Source of the DNA: Symsagittifera roscoffensis
Taxonomy: Eukaryota > Xenacoelomorpha > Acoela > Convolutidae
Direction: 5' to 3'
Length of the DNA: 60,000 bases
NCBI RefSeq assembly: GCF_963678635.1
Contig: NC_087068.1
Location: 18,419,872 to 18,479,871, forward strand
The position numbers were made by a program, and so were the translations under genes. Under the pieces are notes generated by a model. It ran no database searches. It had not been told where the DNA came from and saw nothing but the letters and a program-made list of their open reading frames with translations. Shown here one piece after another: positions 1 to 9,245 of this stretch; the stretch's first letter is position 1, and every line of letters begins with the position of its first letter.

Positions 1-874
1 TCTCCTATATGCTTCCACCTTAACGCCAGGAAACGCAAACGTGACTGCTGGTCCATAGATCACTTTCACGAACTCCGTGACTCCTCTGATCAGCGCCAAG
101 GGATCGGTTCTCATAGCCAAACTCAGATCGGTTAACAGTGGCATGCCTCCAACATGTCGTCTAACATCTTCCTCTCTTTCAATCCTCTCGTCTTCTCCCG
201 TTCCAAAGCGATTTTGTTGTAAGAGATACTGGATAAGAGTGTGTCTCAGGTCTCTTATCTTGTTCCACGAGTCCGTGGATTTCTTCGTATCCAAGTTCCT
301 CACTCTCTCTCTCTCTCATCTGCTCTGGACAACGTGCCAGTTTCATCAGTCCTCCCAAGTTTCCGTGGGTAATTGCAATCAATGTCAGAAGTCCGTCTAG
401 CCGCAGGTTCTGGATTCCATCGGTGAGCAGTATCGCCGGTCCTTTCACGAAACTCTCTGCTCCGAACGTCACGAACAAGGCTATTAGTTCCACTATCGAT
501 ACTTCCACTACTGCTTGGAGGAATTCTTTTATCAAGTAGTGCGAGACTTTTGGGTAAACTTTTGCCAAGAAGGACGCGGTCCATTCGGCTCCCAACCATT
601 CTAGCATGCTGTCTGTCCTTTCAAAGCCCTCCTGTCCCTTCACTTCCTGGGTCCAGAAGGTTTCCAGAGTAATCTGACACATTCTGTTCACAAATTCAGC
701 GGTCTTTTCTCCGGCATTTTCCGCCAGGTTCACCTCCTTCAACAAGTAGGCATGTATCTTTGGGATCATCACGGGGCCTTGCTCAAAAGCATCTGCACCC
801 AATGCCGCTACTCTAGGGTTAAGGTGTAGCCACTGGTTGGCTTCCTGCTTGGTTCTCAGAACCATCGCTTCCAA
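1..874 (-). pseudogene. Terminal helical ORF of the retroelement, frameshifted, continues off the left edge
   Basis: This is a predicted all-helical protein with no family I recognise. It begins in the same frame as the SGNH ORF, after a single TGA at 905-907, and reads to a TGA at 179-181. From about position 310 to position 1 another frame is fully open and reads like the natural continuation (it contains RHTLIQYLLQQNRF, then GGMPLLTDLSLAM, then FPGVKVEAYRR at the edge). The switch falls in an AG dinucleotide run at about 302-318, so replication slippage there is the likely lesion. The protein may be a structural or capsid-associated product of the 3' module. This is inferred from position only. 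Confidence 0.5.
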
Positions 875-904
875 GTGAGCCCTCGTCTCTAGTGAATTTT
901 TCCT

Positions 905-2104
905 TCATGTGTCTTCACCTGCCACCTCCATTGCTCGGAACCATAAGTCGTTGGACATTGCCGCGATCACTCGATGGTCGTCGTCTATTCCCGGTTTCAG
1001 TTTGAGTTGTCGACTGAAATTGGACAGTTCCAACCCCAGCACCTCGTCCAACACTAACATGTGTAGCGCATGGTCCTTGAATCCTCTCATCGCGTTTGAG
1101 ATATCTGACCATACTGCAGGCAGTTCAGCCTTAAGTGGCCTCAGGTTCTCCATCTCTATCATGCAATTCGGGGCTGATATGATCACATCCAAGCTAGGTG
1201 TTTCCAAGCTAGGAGGCACAAAGGTAGTAATCACCGCGTCACTCACTGTTCCTTCTTCCTTCAGCACTCCTGTGTCAAAGAGTTCTGCTTCCAGCTCGTC
1301 CAACCGCTCTTGGAATACTCGATTCAACCAATCTTGTCCTTCGATACTGTCGAAGTGAATGCCGTCCGTGGCCAATCTGGCCTGATCCATAGCTCTCAAC
1401 TCATGTTCGATGTCCATGAGGGTCATTCTTCCGGCGTTCCGACTTGCGAGGTTCCTCAAGATGTTATTCCACCTGACGACTCCCTCGTTGTGCCTTCTTC
1501 CTGATGCTGTCAGGCTTCTCGTATTCATTGGCACAGTGCAAACGGTCAGTACCGCGCAATTGAATTTCTGCCAGAGGGTAGTAAACAAACACACCATCAT
1601 TGACTCCCATAGTGCTTCCTGCTCATCTGAACCTCTGGAGATGTCATTCGTCCCAACTAAGATCATCACATTGGGTATCCTCCCTGGATTCATCAGTTCC
1701 ACCATTCGATATAACTGGGCTATCGTCGCGCCTCCAAAGTCCATCACCGTGGTGACCCACGAGGTCTTCAAATTCGACAGCACTCTGACCAAGCTGTCTC
1801 CCAGTATCAGATGAGATGTCCCGAGTAGTGGTTGCTGCAGGTTTACAGTCGGGCTCCATGTCGCTCGATTGAAGCAGGCCCTCGGATCTGTCTCCGGAAC
1901 TCCCGTGAAATTATATTTCAATTGATTATTCTTTTGCACGTCTATTATGCGAGACACTTTCTTCGCTGGCATCTTCCGTATTCTTCTCTCTGGGGCCCTC
2001 GAGCTCCCCATGAGTGGTGTCACGTCACTTATCCCCTGTCTGATCACGGTCTGGGAGAGTCGTACTCTGCCCGTGTCGTCAATCGTTCCATAGGGTGCAG
2101 TCAC
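905..2104 (-). CDS. SGNH/GDSL-hydrolase-like protein of the retroelement 3' module
   Basis: This 399-codon ORF carries the SGNH blocks in order: ILGDSLV (nucleophile Ser, block I), a Gly in DFGGATIAQL (block II), ILVGTNDIS (Asn, block III) and TDGIHFDS (Asp and His, block V), spread over about residues 100-250. Family members are esterases, lipases or acetylhydrolases; the substrate here is unknown. The N-terminal 90 residues are basic and lack a signal peptide. The C-terminal 150 residues are unassigned. It overlaps the upstream coiled-coil ORF by 4 nt (GTGA). One missing G in the GGGG run there would join the two. It ends in an isolated TGA, and the same frame continues into the terminal ORF. 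SGNH esterase domains are known in CR1-like LINE ORF1; here one follows a gypsy integrase. Confidence 0.8.
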   Translation of the reverse strand: MTAPYGTIDDTGRVRLSQTVIRQGISDVTPLMGSSRAPERRIRKMPAKKVSRIIDVQKNNQLKYNFTGVPETDPRACFNRATWSPTVNLQQPLLGTSHLILGDSLVRVLSNLKTSWVTTVMDFGGATIAQLYRMVELMNPGRIPNVMILVGTNDISRGSDEQEALWESMMVCLFTTLWQKFNCAVLTVCTVPMNTRSLTASGRRHNEGVVRWNNILRNLASRNAGRMTLMDIEHELRAMDQARLATDGIHFDSIEGQDWLNRVFQERLDELEAELFDTGVLKEEGTVSDAVITTFVPPSLETPSLDVIISAPNCMIEMENLRPLKAELPAVWSDISNAMRGFKDHALHMLVLDEVLGLELSNFSRQLKLKPGIDDDHRVIAAMSNDLWFRAMEVAGEDT

Positions 2105-3086
2105 CCCGGAACCTGGCCATTCTTGTTAGCGACCAGTCGTCCAGCTGTCTCTATCAGCTTCCTCACTGTCTGTTCCACGACGGGGTCACCCAAGGTGTCA
2201 CTAGGATCCGGGATTGTTACTCGATTTGTCTCTGCTGGGAGCCGTGTCTCCGTTGTTTTACTCATTTCTCGAGGCGTCAAGAGCTCCATCGGGGACTGCC
2301 CACGAGGAATATCCCTTGCAGGTATCACTTTCTCCACGGCCGTTGTCAACGCCATCTGTTCCGATCGCTCTTTGTAGTCCTACCTCAAGCGCTCAATCTC
2401 TTGACCCTGCTTTTTGTTGCAGTCTTCAAACAACTTTCTCCACATGTCTCGATCTTCCTCCATCTGGAGCATACTTTTGGTCATCTCGTCCAGCTCCTTT
2501 TTCGTATTTTTCAGTTCATCGTTCATCTCATCCAGATCTTGCATGGTTTGGTTCGTCTGAACCTTCTGTCCTACTTTCGCCTTTTTTGGTGGCACAGCTG
2601 CTCTCAGTGGTGAACCAGACGCGGTCGCCTCGCTGTTCATCTCCCGATGCATTCTCGTCAGCCCAGGTTTGGGCTTGGAGGGCATTGGCATCTCACCTGG
2701 TTGGTAGGTCCTAGAACTTCCCAATCCAGGCTCATTCGCCAAATCACTCCCTGAGAGAGCCCCGTTTCTCCACCTCATCACTCTCATGTTCGGGCGGTCT
2801 AGTACTCCCCTTTCTCCATATGCTGCCATCAACAGGACTTCCCACTTGCCATCAACAGGACTTCCGTGGGGCGGTCCCCACGGTTGTCATGCCCCAAGAT
2901 GTTGATCAGGGCGGTCAGCAACATGACTACCTCTGGGTCCTCCAGAGCGAAGTCTTGATCGATCAGCCGACGATAGATCGCATCTATCATCGGTCCTACA
3001 TATGCCTCTGCCAGGTCCATCAATTCATCTAAGTTGAAATTGTCCATACTGTTCTTCAGGTTTGATTTGATTCGATTCGATTCCAA
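2101..3086 (-). pseudogene. Coiled-coil ORF of the 3' module, broken by a 23-bp duplication and a TAG
   Basis: Two frames, 3086-2829 and 2832-2101, belong to one original ORF. Around 2829-2875 an 18-bp word is repeated at a 23-bp period; removing one 23-bp unit restores a single frame. The N-terminal part is acidic and helical, the middle (around 2650) is Pro/Lys rich, and 2540-2380 is a heptad-rich coiled coil full of Glu, Met and Lys. The second frame is interrupted by one TAG at 2380-2382, after which coiled-coil-like sequence resumes. It lies directly upstream of the SGNH ORF, with a probable one-base deletion between them. Function unknown; it could be an oligomerisation or nucleic-acid chaperone part of a gag-like or env-like polyprotein. 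Confidence 0.55.
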
Positions 3087-3447
3087 GATTTTGACTCAAT
3101 GAGTAATTAAATGATCAATCAGGATCTAGAAAAGAAGTCACAAATATCACACTTGTCAGTTTCACCTTAACATATATCGTTAAAATTTGCTTAAAAACAG
3201 TTCAGATAAAAAGATATTTTATCCTAAAATTTATTAAAATCAGTCGGTCTCTAAAATTTTGGAATTCGACCTAAAATTGGACAGTCCAAACTTTGGATCT
3301 ATTCCTAAGATCGTCATTCAGTTGTTCATGGTCACTAACCCCTTCTTACCCACGATCTTAATAACCTAACACATAACATAACATAGCATAACATAACACA
3401 TATTACATACAACTTAGTCTTTGGCCCAACACCCTCCCGCACGTCAC
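3087..3447 (-). other. Non-coding spacer between macrodomain ORF and coiled-coil ORF
   Basis: About 360 bp without a credible ORF. AT-rich, with a short CATAA/CATAACA simple repeat at about 3369-3403. It separates two ORF groups of the 3' module, so it may hold a splice acceptor or leader for a subgenomic mRNA. I see no firm signal. Confidence 0.4.
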
Positions 3448-4584
3448 TCAGCCTATACTTAAGTAATATTTCTTATGTAGATATACTTGTATATTCGTAT
3501 CAGAGAATATCACGTGCACAAGCGCGTACCATTCCCGAGGATGCAGTCTTCCTCTGTTTGGATCGTACACTGGAAGCGAGAGCTCCTTCACGTCCATTTC
3601 CACAAGGAAGTCCCTCAGCCTCGTCAAGGACAAGACTAGGTTCTCTGGGTCCACGTGCTGCTTCTCCGTCGCCCTCGTTACCAGGAAGCATAAGTATTTT
3701 CCCGGTATCTGCGACGCCGCCGGAGGTAAGGCTGCTACGCCCCTTACTCCTGGTCGTTGCTTCCACAGGAACTCTATGTTTTTATATTCTCTCTTAAAAT
3801 CTGCCGCTAACGCTGTCCTAAAACTCATGTCTGCCGTGACTGCTATCGCGCCTGTTCTATTTGTGAGTATAAAATCACTGTCTGTTAGTATTATGTTACT
3901 TAAATATTCATTTGGTAAGTTAAAATTTGACTCAACTACCCTGCCTATGTCAGGTTTCTTAGGTTCTTCGCCTGTTTCTGCTTCTAAGTCTCCTGTTTCT
4001 CTTGCTACTCTTAATTTTTTTATTATCAGGTTTTCAGTGTGGGTAAGTCCTACCCCCACTCCCCGGACAAAAATATCCATCGACGTCCCCGTCGATCGCA
4101 TACCGGGTATCAAGTCGAGGTTAGAAGCTGGAATGAGTAGTCGTCCTTCCTGGGCAGCCCAGGAAGGATCATCTCGTTCGGTCTTGATGTATTGCATGCT
4201 TTCACGATCTACGTCTTGAATCGTGACACTGGTCTCCTCAGGATCCGAGGTTGTTTCATTCAGCCACTCTAAGACACGCAGGTTCGTCAAGTCTTGTTCA
4301 TATGACTGCTGTTGCTCGTCGTCGAATTCTACCTCGGGTTTTGACCAGTCGTCAACCCACTCATCATCGTGATCATCGACTTTGTCAATGTCTTGTGACA
4401 CGGTTATTTCCTCTAGACCCACTACTTCCTCCACTATCTTCTTCAGATCTATCCTATCCACTACAAAGTCGTCACCGTAAGGATTGTATTTCTTTCTTGG
4501 TCTCGTCCCGTCCTTCTGACGAGTCTGTATCGTGAACGGAAGATCCGGTTCTAAGTTCTTGGAAACCTCTATCTGTTCGGGATC
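3448..4584 (-). CDS. Macrodomain-like ORF (TARG1/OARD1 type) following integrase
   Basis: The first ATG is at 4461, giving 337 residues. The frame is open up to a single TAG at 4585-4587 that separates it from integrase, so it may be a pol extension. Residues 1-150 are acidic and disordered. Residues about 195-335 match a macrodomain of the TARG1/OARD1 type in order: ADFKREY after the first strand, GVAALPP, KYLCFLVTRATEK, a helix with ENLVLSLTRLRDFLVE, ELSLPVYDPNRGRL where active members have PRIGCGLDRL, and SDTNIQVYLH at the end. Family members bind or hydrolyse ADP-ribose. Here the glycine-rich ligand loops (MGxGIA and IGCGLD positions) are altered, so binding may be lost. The match was made by eye from the known family pattern. 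Confidence 0.62.
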   Translation of the reverse strand, partial: DPEQIEVSKNLEPDLPFTIQTRQKDGTRPRKKYNPYGDDFVVDRIDLKKIVEEVVGLEEITVSQDIDKVDDHDDEWVDDWSKPEVEFDDEQQQSYEQDLTNLRVLEWLNETTSDPEETSVTIQDVDRESMQYIKTERDDPSWAAQEGRLLIPASNLDLIPGMRSTGTSMDIFVRGVGVGLTHTENLIIKKLRVARETGDLEAETGEEPKKPDIGRVVESNFNLPNEYLSNIILTDSDFILTNRTGAIAVTADMSFRTALAADFKREYKNIEFLWKQRPGVRGVAALPPAASQIPGKYLCFLVTRATEKQHVDPENLVLSLTRLRDFLVEMDVKELSLPVYDPNRGRLHPREWYALVHVIFSDTNIQVYLHKKYYLSIG

Positions 4585-5901
4585 CTACCAATCTTCCTCT
4601 GCGTAGGGTAATGTTTCATCGTCCGCTTCGATCTGCTCGTTTGGATCCAGGTCCAGCGGTGTATCCGTACCTTCCTCTACGACTTCGTTTCCATCGTTCT
4701 TCTCCCTGGTGCCCTTTTCATTGACCTCACAAGCAGGATTCATCATTAGATAATCCCCTTCTTCCATGTCTGCATGTATACACCAGTCTTCTGTCGATGG
4801 ATTGTGTGGCTTGATGTTCTCGTAGTGGGCGGCTCGGCCAGTACTCAGTCTATAAAAGCGTCCCTCTTGGTGCACCTCTGTAATCATGAAGGGTCCCCTC
4901 CACTTTTTTAGGAGCTTTTTCGTCCCTTTCGGTGGTATAACGTTCTGAAATACCCATACGTAGTCTCCCACCGAGTAAGCCTTTGCACCAGCTGCTTTCT
5001 TGTCGAATCTTTTCCTCTGCCTTGCCTGTGCATGCTGAGTATTTCGTCTACACAAATCGTTCAACTCCTGTTGGCGTATGATCACATCCCTCACGTAGAC
5101 CTGTGGGGACGTTTTCTTTCCCTCATACTCTGGGTAGAAGAAGGTTAAGGGTAAGGACTTTTCGTGTCCAGTTAGCATCATGTGTGGACTGACTCCAGTG
5201 GAGGAGTGTTGCGTGCTGTTATATGCTCCCATCACCTGTGGAAGGTATCTGTCCCAATCCGTCATGTACCTGGAACAATATACTCTCAGCATCGACACTA
5301 ACGTCCTATTCTGTCTTTCCACTAAGCCATTCGTCTGAGGGTGGTATGTCGTGGAGTGAGCCTGAGCGACCTGTGAGCGTCTCATAAGCTCTTTCGTAAG
5401 CTCTCCTACGAAAGCTGTTCCATTATCCGATTGAAACGTCATCGGACAACCATGTCTTGCTATCCACGTATTGATCAGGTGGTCGCATGTCTCTTCCGCC
5501 GAGGCAGTTATGCAGGGCACGGCCTCTGCATACTTCGTAAAATGATCTATCATGACCAGCACCTGATTATAACCATTGTCTGTCATGCATATCTTTTGGT
5601 GATCTATTTGCACCACCTCGTTGAATTCAGACTACTCGATCGATTGTAAAGGAAATCGCAACTTCCTTGGATCCTTGACCTGTTGGCATGACAGACATGC
5701 TGTTACCCATTTCTCGCATGCCTTTTTCATCCCAGGCCACTCAAAGCGCTTCAGGATCCTCTGATATACTTTGTCGAACCCCTGATGGCCCATCTGATCA
5801 TGTGACCTGAATAATAGTTCTGTCTGATAGAGTTGCGGTAACACTATCGCGTTATACTTGTATAGGACTCTGTCTTCCTTCCCCTCTTTTGCAAGCCACA
5901 A
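4585..5901 (-). pseudogene. Integrase of the retroelement (in-frame TAG)
   Basis: The HHCC zinc finger reads HDQMGH ... CLSC at 5815-5680. The catalytic core has all three acidic residues: VQIDHQ, FQSDNG and NGLVERQNR. A C-terminal WRGPF segment at about 4890 is the GPY/F-type module of Ty3/gypsy integrases, followed by an acidic tail. A single TAG at 5632-5634 lies between finger and core without a frame change. A second TAG at 4585-4587 ends the ORF while the same frame continues into the macrodomain ORF. Upstream, a one-base frameshift at about 5890 separates it from the RNase H-linker frame. Product role: insertion of the cDNA into the genome, in the nucleus. Confidence 0.9.
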
Positions 5902-7549
5902 TCCCGTCCTTGTTCAAATATAACCTCCCTTCCTTCTGCATGAAGTATTGTCTCAGGATGCGATAACTATCTTCCTCGAGGTCCCCTTTATCCGGCAAAC
6001 CATTCTCGATCCACCTTTTCAGGTTGCTTGTCATGCAATCATTTCTCTGCGCCCTTAGAAGGTCCGAGAGTCGGTATCTCGCCTTTAAGTACGTCTTCAT
6101 GACCCTCATCTGACTATTCAGCTCGATGGGCTGGTGTGTGTCTTCTTCCATCTTAACGCACCAAATCTTCGCCAACGGCTGTGTTTCTTGTTTAAACGGC
6201 TGAAGATCAGTCCTGACTACCTCTTTCTGCGGCAACAGGCTTATCGAACGTTTCCATACCGCTATCGTTTTCAAGTCATCCGCTGCGTTGTCAAAGACTC
6301 TTTCGCTTTGTATTAGGTAGCGATCACTGTCAGGATCCTGGTACACCTCTCTGTCCAGGTCCCTTGCCCGAGTTTCCACTAGTAGCGTGTGTATCGCTAG
6401 TTCTGACAGTTCTGATCCCGAACTCGAGTTCCTGTCTGAATAGGTGTCCATTCCTGAGTTTCGGGAATCATCATCCGTCGAAGAGTTTGTGCTGGAGACT
6501 GCACGCTCCTCCAGATCATGTCTGTGCCTTCTTTGCATCCATCTGAACTCCCCGGACAAAACCTTGTTCTCTAGGTCCTGTTTCTCATCAGGAATTTTCT
6601 CGTCTATCTCAGACTCCCCGGACAAATTTTCTTGTCCCAGGTGTTGATCTTGTGATCGCTGGTTCTTTTCATCATTCGTCTCCCCGGACAAATAGTCTTG
6701 CAGCAGATTTTGTTCTACCTTTTTACCTTCCTTATCCTGGTCCACAAAGGTGACGGTTTTCTTTCGCTTGCTGCTCCCCTGTTCTCTCTGTCCGTAGGAA
6801 GTACTGGTCAAAATCTCGTGGGGTATTGAGGATACTAGTTGCTGAACTATTGTCCTACAATCCCTCTCATTCTCTTCGTGCTGTCATCTGGACGGCATGA
6901 TCTTCACCTTCTCACTGACTGTTAGCGATGCCACTGCTGCTGTCCACTCGAGGTCATCTCTGGTCACTTCTTTTTCTATTAATCCACCCAGCATCTGCAT
7001 CACTTGCGGTGTGACTTGCACCGTTCTATCCAATAATGAGAGGCTGTTTATGTTCATGCGAGAGAGTTCTTGTTGGACCAGGTTCGAGCGCAGCAACAGA
7101 TCCAAGGGGACCGGGTCCTCCTTGGATAGGATCTTTATCTCGGCTTCTTTTTCTACAGGTAACTCAGGATGCCCTGGAATTGGATGTCCAGACTTATCCA
7201 ACCATCTCGTTAAGGGAAGCGCTTCATAAGTTTCTTTGTCCAGAAACGAGAATCCCTCCTTTATTTCCGCCTGATTGGCCTGCTTCTGCTCTAATCTTTC
7301 ATAGAACTCAGTTTTCTTGCTGAGGCTGTCAGCATTGTGGTGTTTATCACGCATCCTATGTTCGATTATCATATGGTAGCCATCCAATCTTACTATCCAT
7401 CTACCAATATAACTCTGATCCATCGAGTAGGTCTTCAACCAGGATAACGCTCTGTTGTCCACGCGTAACGTGAAGGGAGCGCTCCCCAAGTATGCACGGT
7501 ACTTTTCCACGAAGGTGACTACTGCAAACATTTCTGCTCTCTGTGTCAC
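5852..7549 (-). pseudogene. RNase H plus long low-complexity linker of pol
   Basis: The start of the frame carries the RNase H motifs TQRAEMFAVV (Glu), LRVDNRALSWL (Asp) and HNADSLS (terminal His region). The first RNase H Asp (LDTDAS) lies at the end of the RT frame, so a frameshift at about 7550 splits the domain. After RNase H comes a linker of about 400 residues, far longer than usual in gypsy elements, interrupted by one TGA at 6884-6886 without a frame change. It is acidic and contains three LSGE units, encoded by a perfect 13-bp DNA word at 6548, 6614 and 6680. The end of the frame merges by a frameshift with the integrase finger. Confidence 0.8.
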
Positions 7550-8671
7550 TCAAGACCTTGCTGCCGTATGCAATGGGACGGAGAACTGTTCCTCCGTTCC
7601 ATTCTTGCTCTTGATGTAAGATTCCTGAGATGGCCACTACTGATGCGTCTGTGTCAAGAACATACCTGCCTTTTTCTGTAGGCATGCCCAGCACTGGCGC
7701 TTCGCACAGTTCCCGCTTTATGTTCTCGAAAGCAACCTGTGCCTCATCGTTCCATTCGAACTTTTTCCCCTTGTTGCGCATCAGCTTCTGCATCGGATAC
7801 ACCTTGTCCGCATATCCTTTTATGAATTCTCGGTAGTAATTGGCAAACCCTAGGAAGCTCAGGAGCTGTGTGTCCGTTCTGGGGGCCTTCCATGTCAACA
7901 CTGCTTCCACTGCTTCCGGGTCCGGCCTCACACCATGCCTATCCACCATTCTTCCTAGGTACTTAATCGAATCCCTAAGGATTTCACATTTCGATGGTTC
8001 GCACTTCAATCCAGCTCTTTTCATGCATCCAAAGACCTCATCGAGCCTATCAATGTGGTCTTCCAGGGTCGGTGTCGCTATGACTACGTCATCCACGTAA
8101 CACATCACGAGATTCCCGTACTTCTTGGTCACTCTCGTCAAAGCCTGAGCCATCAGTCTTTGAAAAGTGGCCGTTGCATTGCACAAGCCGAAGGGCATCC
8201 TCTTCCACTGGTGCAATCCCAATTCGCACGCGAATCCTGTTTTCTCTCTGTCCTTCTTCCGCAGAGGGACCTGCCAGAAGGCAGAACCTAAGTCCAATGT
8301 GGTGAAAAACTTGGCATCTTCAAGCTTAGATAGGCTCTCGTCTATTCGCGGTATCGGGTACGCATCTTTTATCGTTACCGCGTTCAAGTAACGAAAGTCG
8401 CAACAAAATCTAAGCTGCCCCCTTTCTTTTTCGCCATTACTACCCCGCAAGCCCATAGCGATTTCGAGGGTTCTATCATGTCGTATTCAAGCAACATTTC
8501 TATTTCCTCTCGGCACGCTTCCGATTTGTGTGGCGTCATTCGCCTTGCGCCTTCCCTATGGGGAACGGCGCCCTCTTCTAGTTCGATTTCGTGTTCGACG
8601 AAATTACAGCAACCGATAGCCGCCGTATGTTTTGAAAATACATCTGCGTTCCGATTTAGGAGGTCCCGCAA
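7401..8671 (-). pseudogene. Reverse transcriptase of the retroelement (one-base frameshift)
   Basis: The N-terminal RT segment (EHEIELEEGAVPHREGARRM, then IEMLLEYDMIEPS) is in the frame 8671-8384. The palm and fingers continue in 8456-7401: FCCDFRYLNAVT, DAYPIPRID, TLDLGSAFWQV, MPFGLCNATATFQRLM and the catalytic YVDD box, then the thumb and FLGFANYYREFI connection. The two pieces join at a G run at 8417-8421, where one G appears to be missing. The frame ends just inside RNase H. Motif order and spacing are those of Ty3/gypsy RT. It copies the genomic RNA into cDNA inside capsids. Confidence 0.92.
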
Positions 8672-9200
8672 TTTTTCGAAATCTCCATGACCTATTTTCC
8701 CTTTTAAATGTTCTAAAATGTTCTATCTCTGGCAAAACCGGTTTGTCAGATTCTAGTTCATATGACGAGGGGCGTTCCGGAAAATTCGAGCAGCTTGATA
8801 AGCCGTCGTCCGTTTCGGATTTCCTTGAAAACAATTTATGAATAGATTTTAATTCATTAATCCTCTTTAAAATTTTATCTTTATTTGCATGATAGGGACA
8901 GTCTTTCACGCTATATTTCTTCAAGTTTTGTGTCTCCTCATAGTCGGTCCTCATCGGCAAAGCGTAGCCAAGCTTCTTTCCACGCTGGATTGAAACCGTG
9001 GTGTCCAGTGTGTTCAACAACACACTGACACACAGTCCGTTTCGCGTTACCGAGAAGCTCCGGCCTAAAATCACCGAACTCTGACTATTTGGGTTCGATA
9101 CTAAGCAAACCTGTTTACTATCACTTAACGAATTCAAAATTCTCATTCTAAAATTTGCTACCACAGCCTGTCCTGGTTGTAATTTTACTTTTCTATCCAA
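8604..9200 (-). CDS. Protease-RT linker segment of pol
   Basis: This 198-codon frame lies between protease and RT. The first part resembles the beta-rich segment usual in gypsy pol just before RT (FSVTRNGLCVSVLLNTLDTT, then KKLGYALP). The second half is Lys/Asp/Ser rich. It overlaps the RT N-terminal frame in another register and has no ATG of its own that looks used, so it is probably part of the original pol polyprotein separated by small indels. No catalytic motif is present. Confidence 0.6.
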   Translation of the reverse strand: MDRKVKLQPGQAVVANFRMRILNSLSDSKQVCLVSNPNSQSSVILGRSFSVTRNGLCVSVLLNTLDTTVSIQRGKKLGYALPMRTDYEETQNLKKYSVKDCPYHANKDKILKRINELKSIHKLFSRKSETDDGLSSCSNFPERPSSYELESDKPVLPEIEHFRTFKRENRSWRFRKIAGPPKSERRCIFKTYGGYRLL

Positions 9201-9245
9201 AAAAATTAATACCTTGTTTTCGTCTGTTATTATCCTAATAATTGG

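Noticed and set aside
909-2714. Plus-strand ORFs opposite the SGNH and coiled-coil ORFs
   Set aside because: Shadows of the minus-strand coding sequence without motifs.
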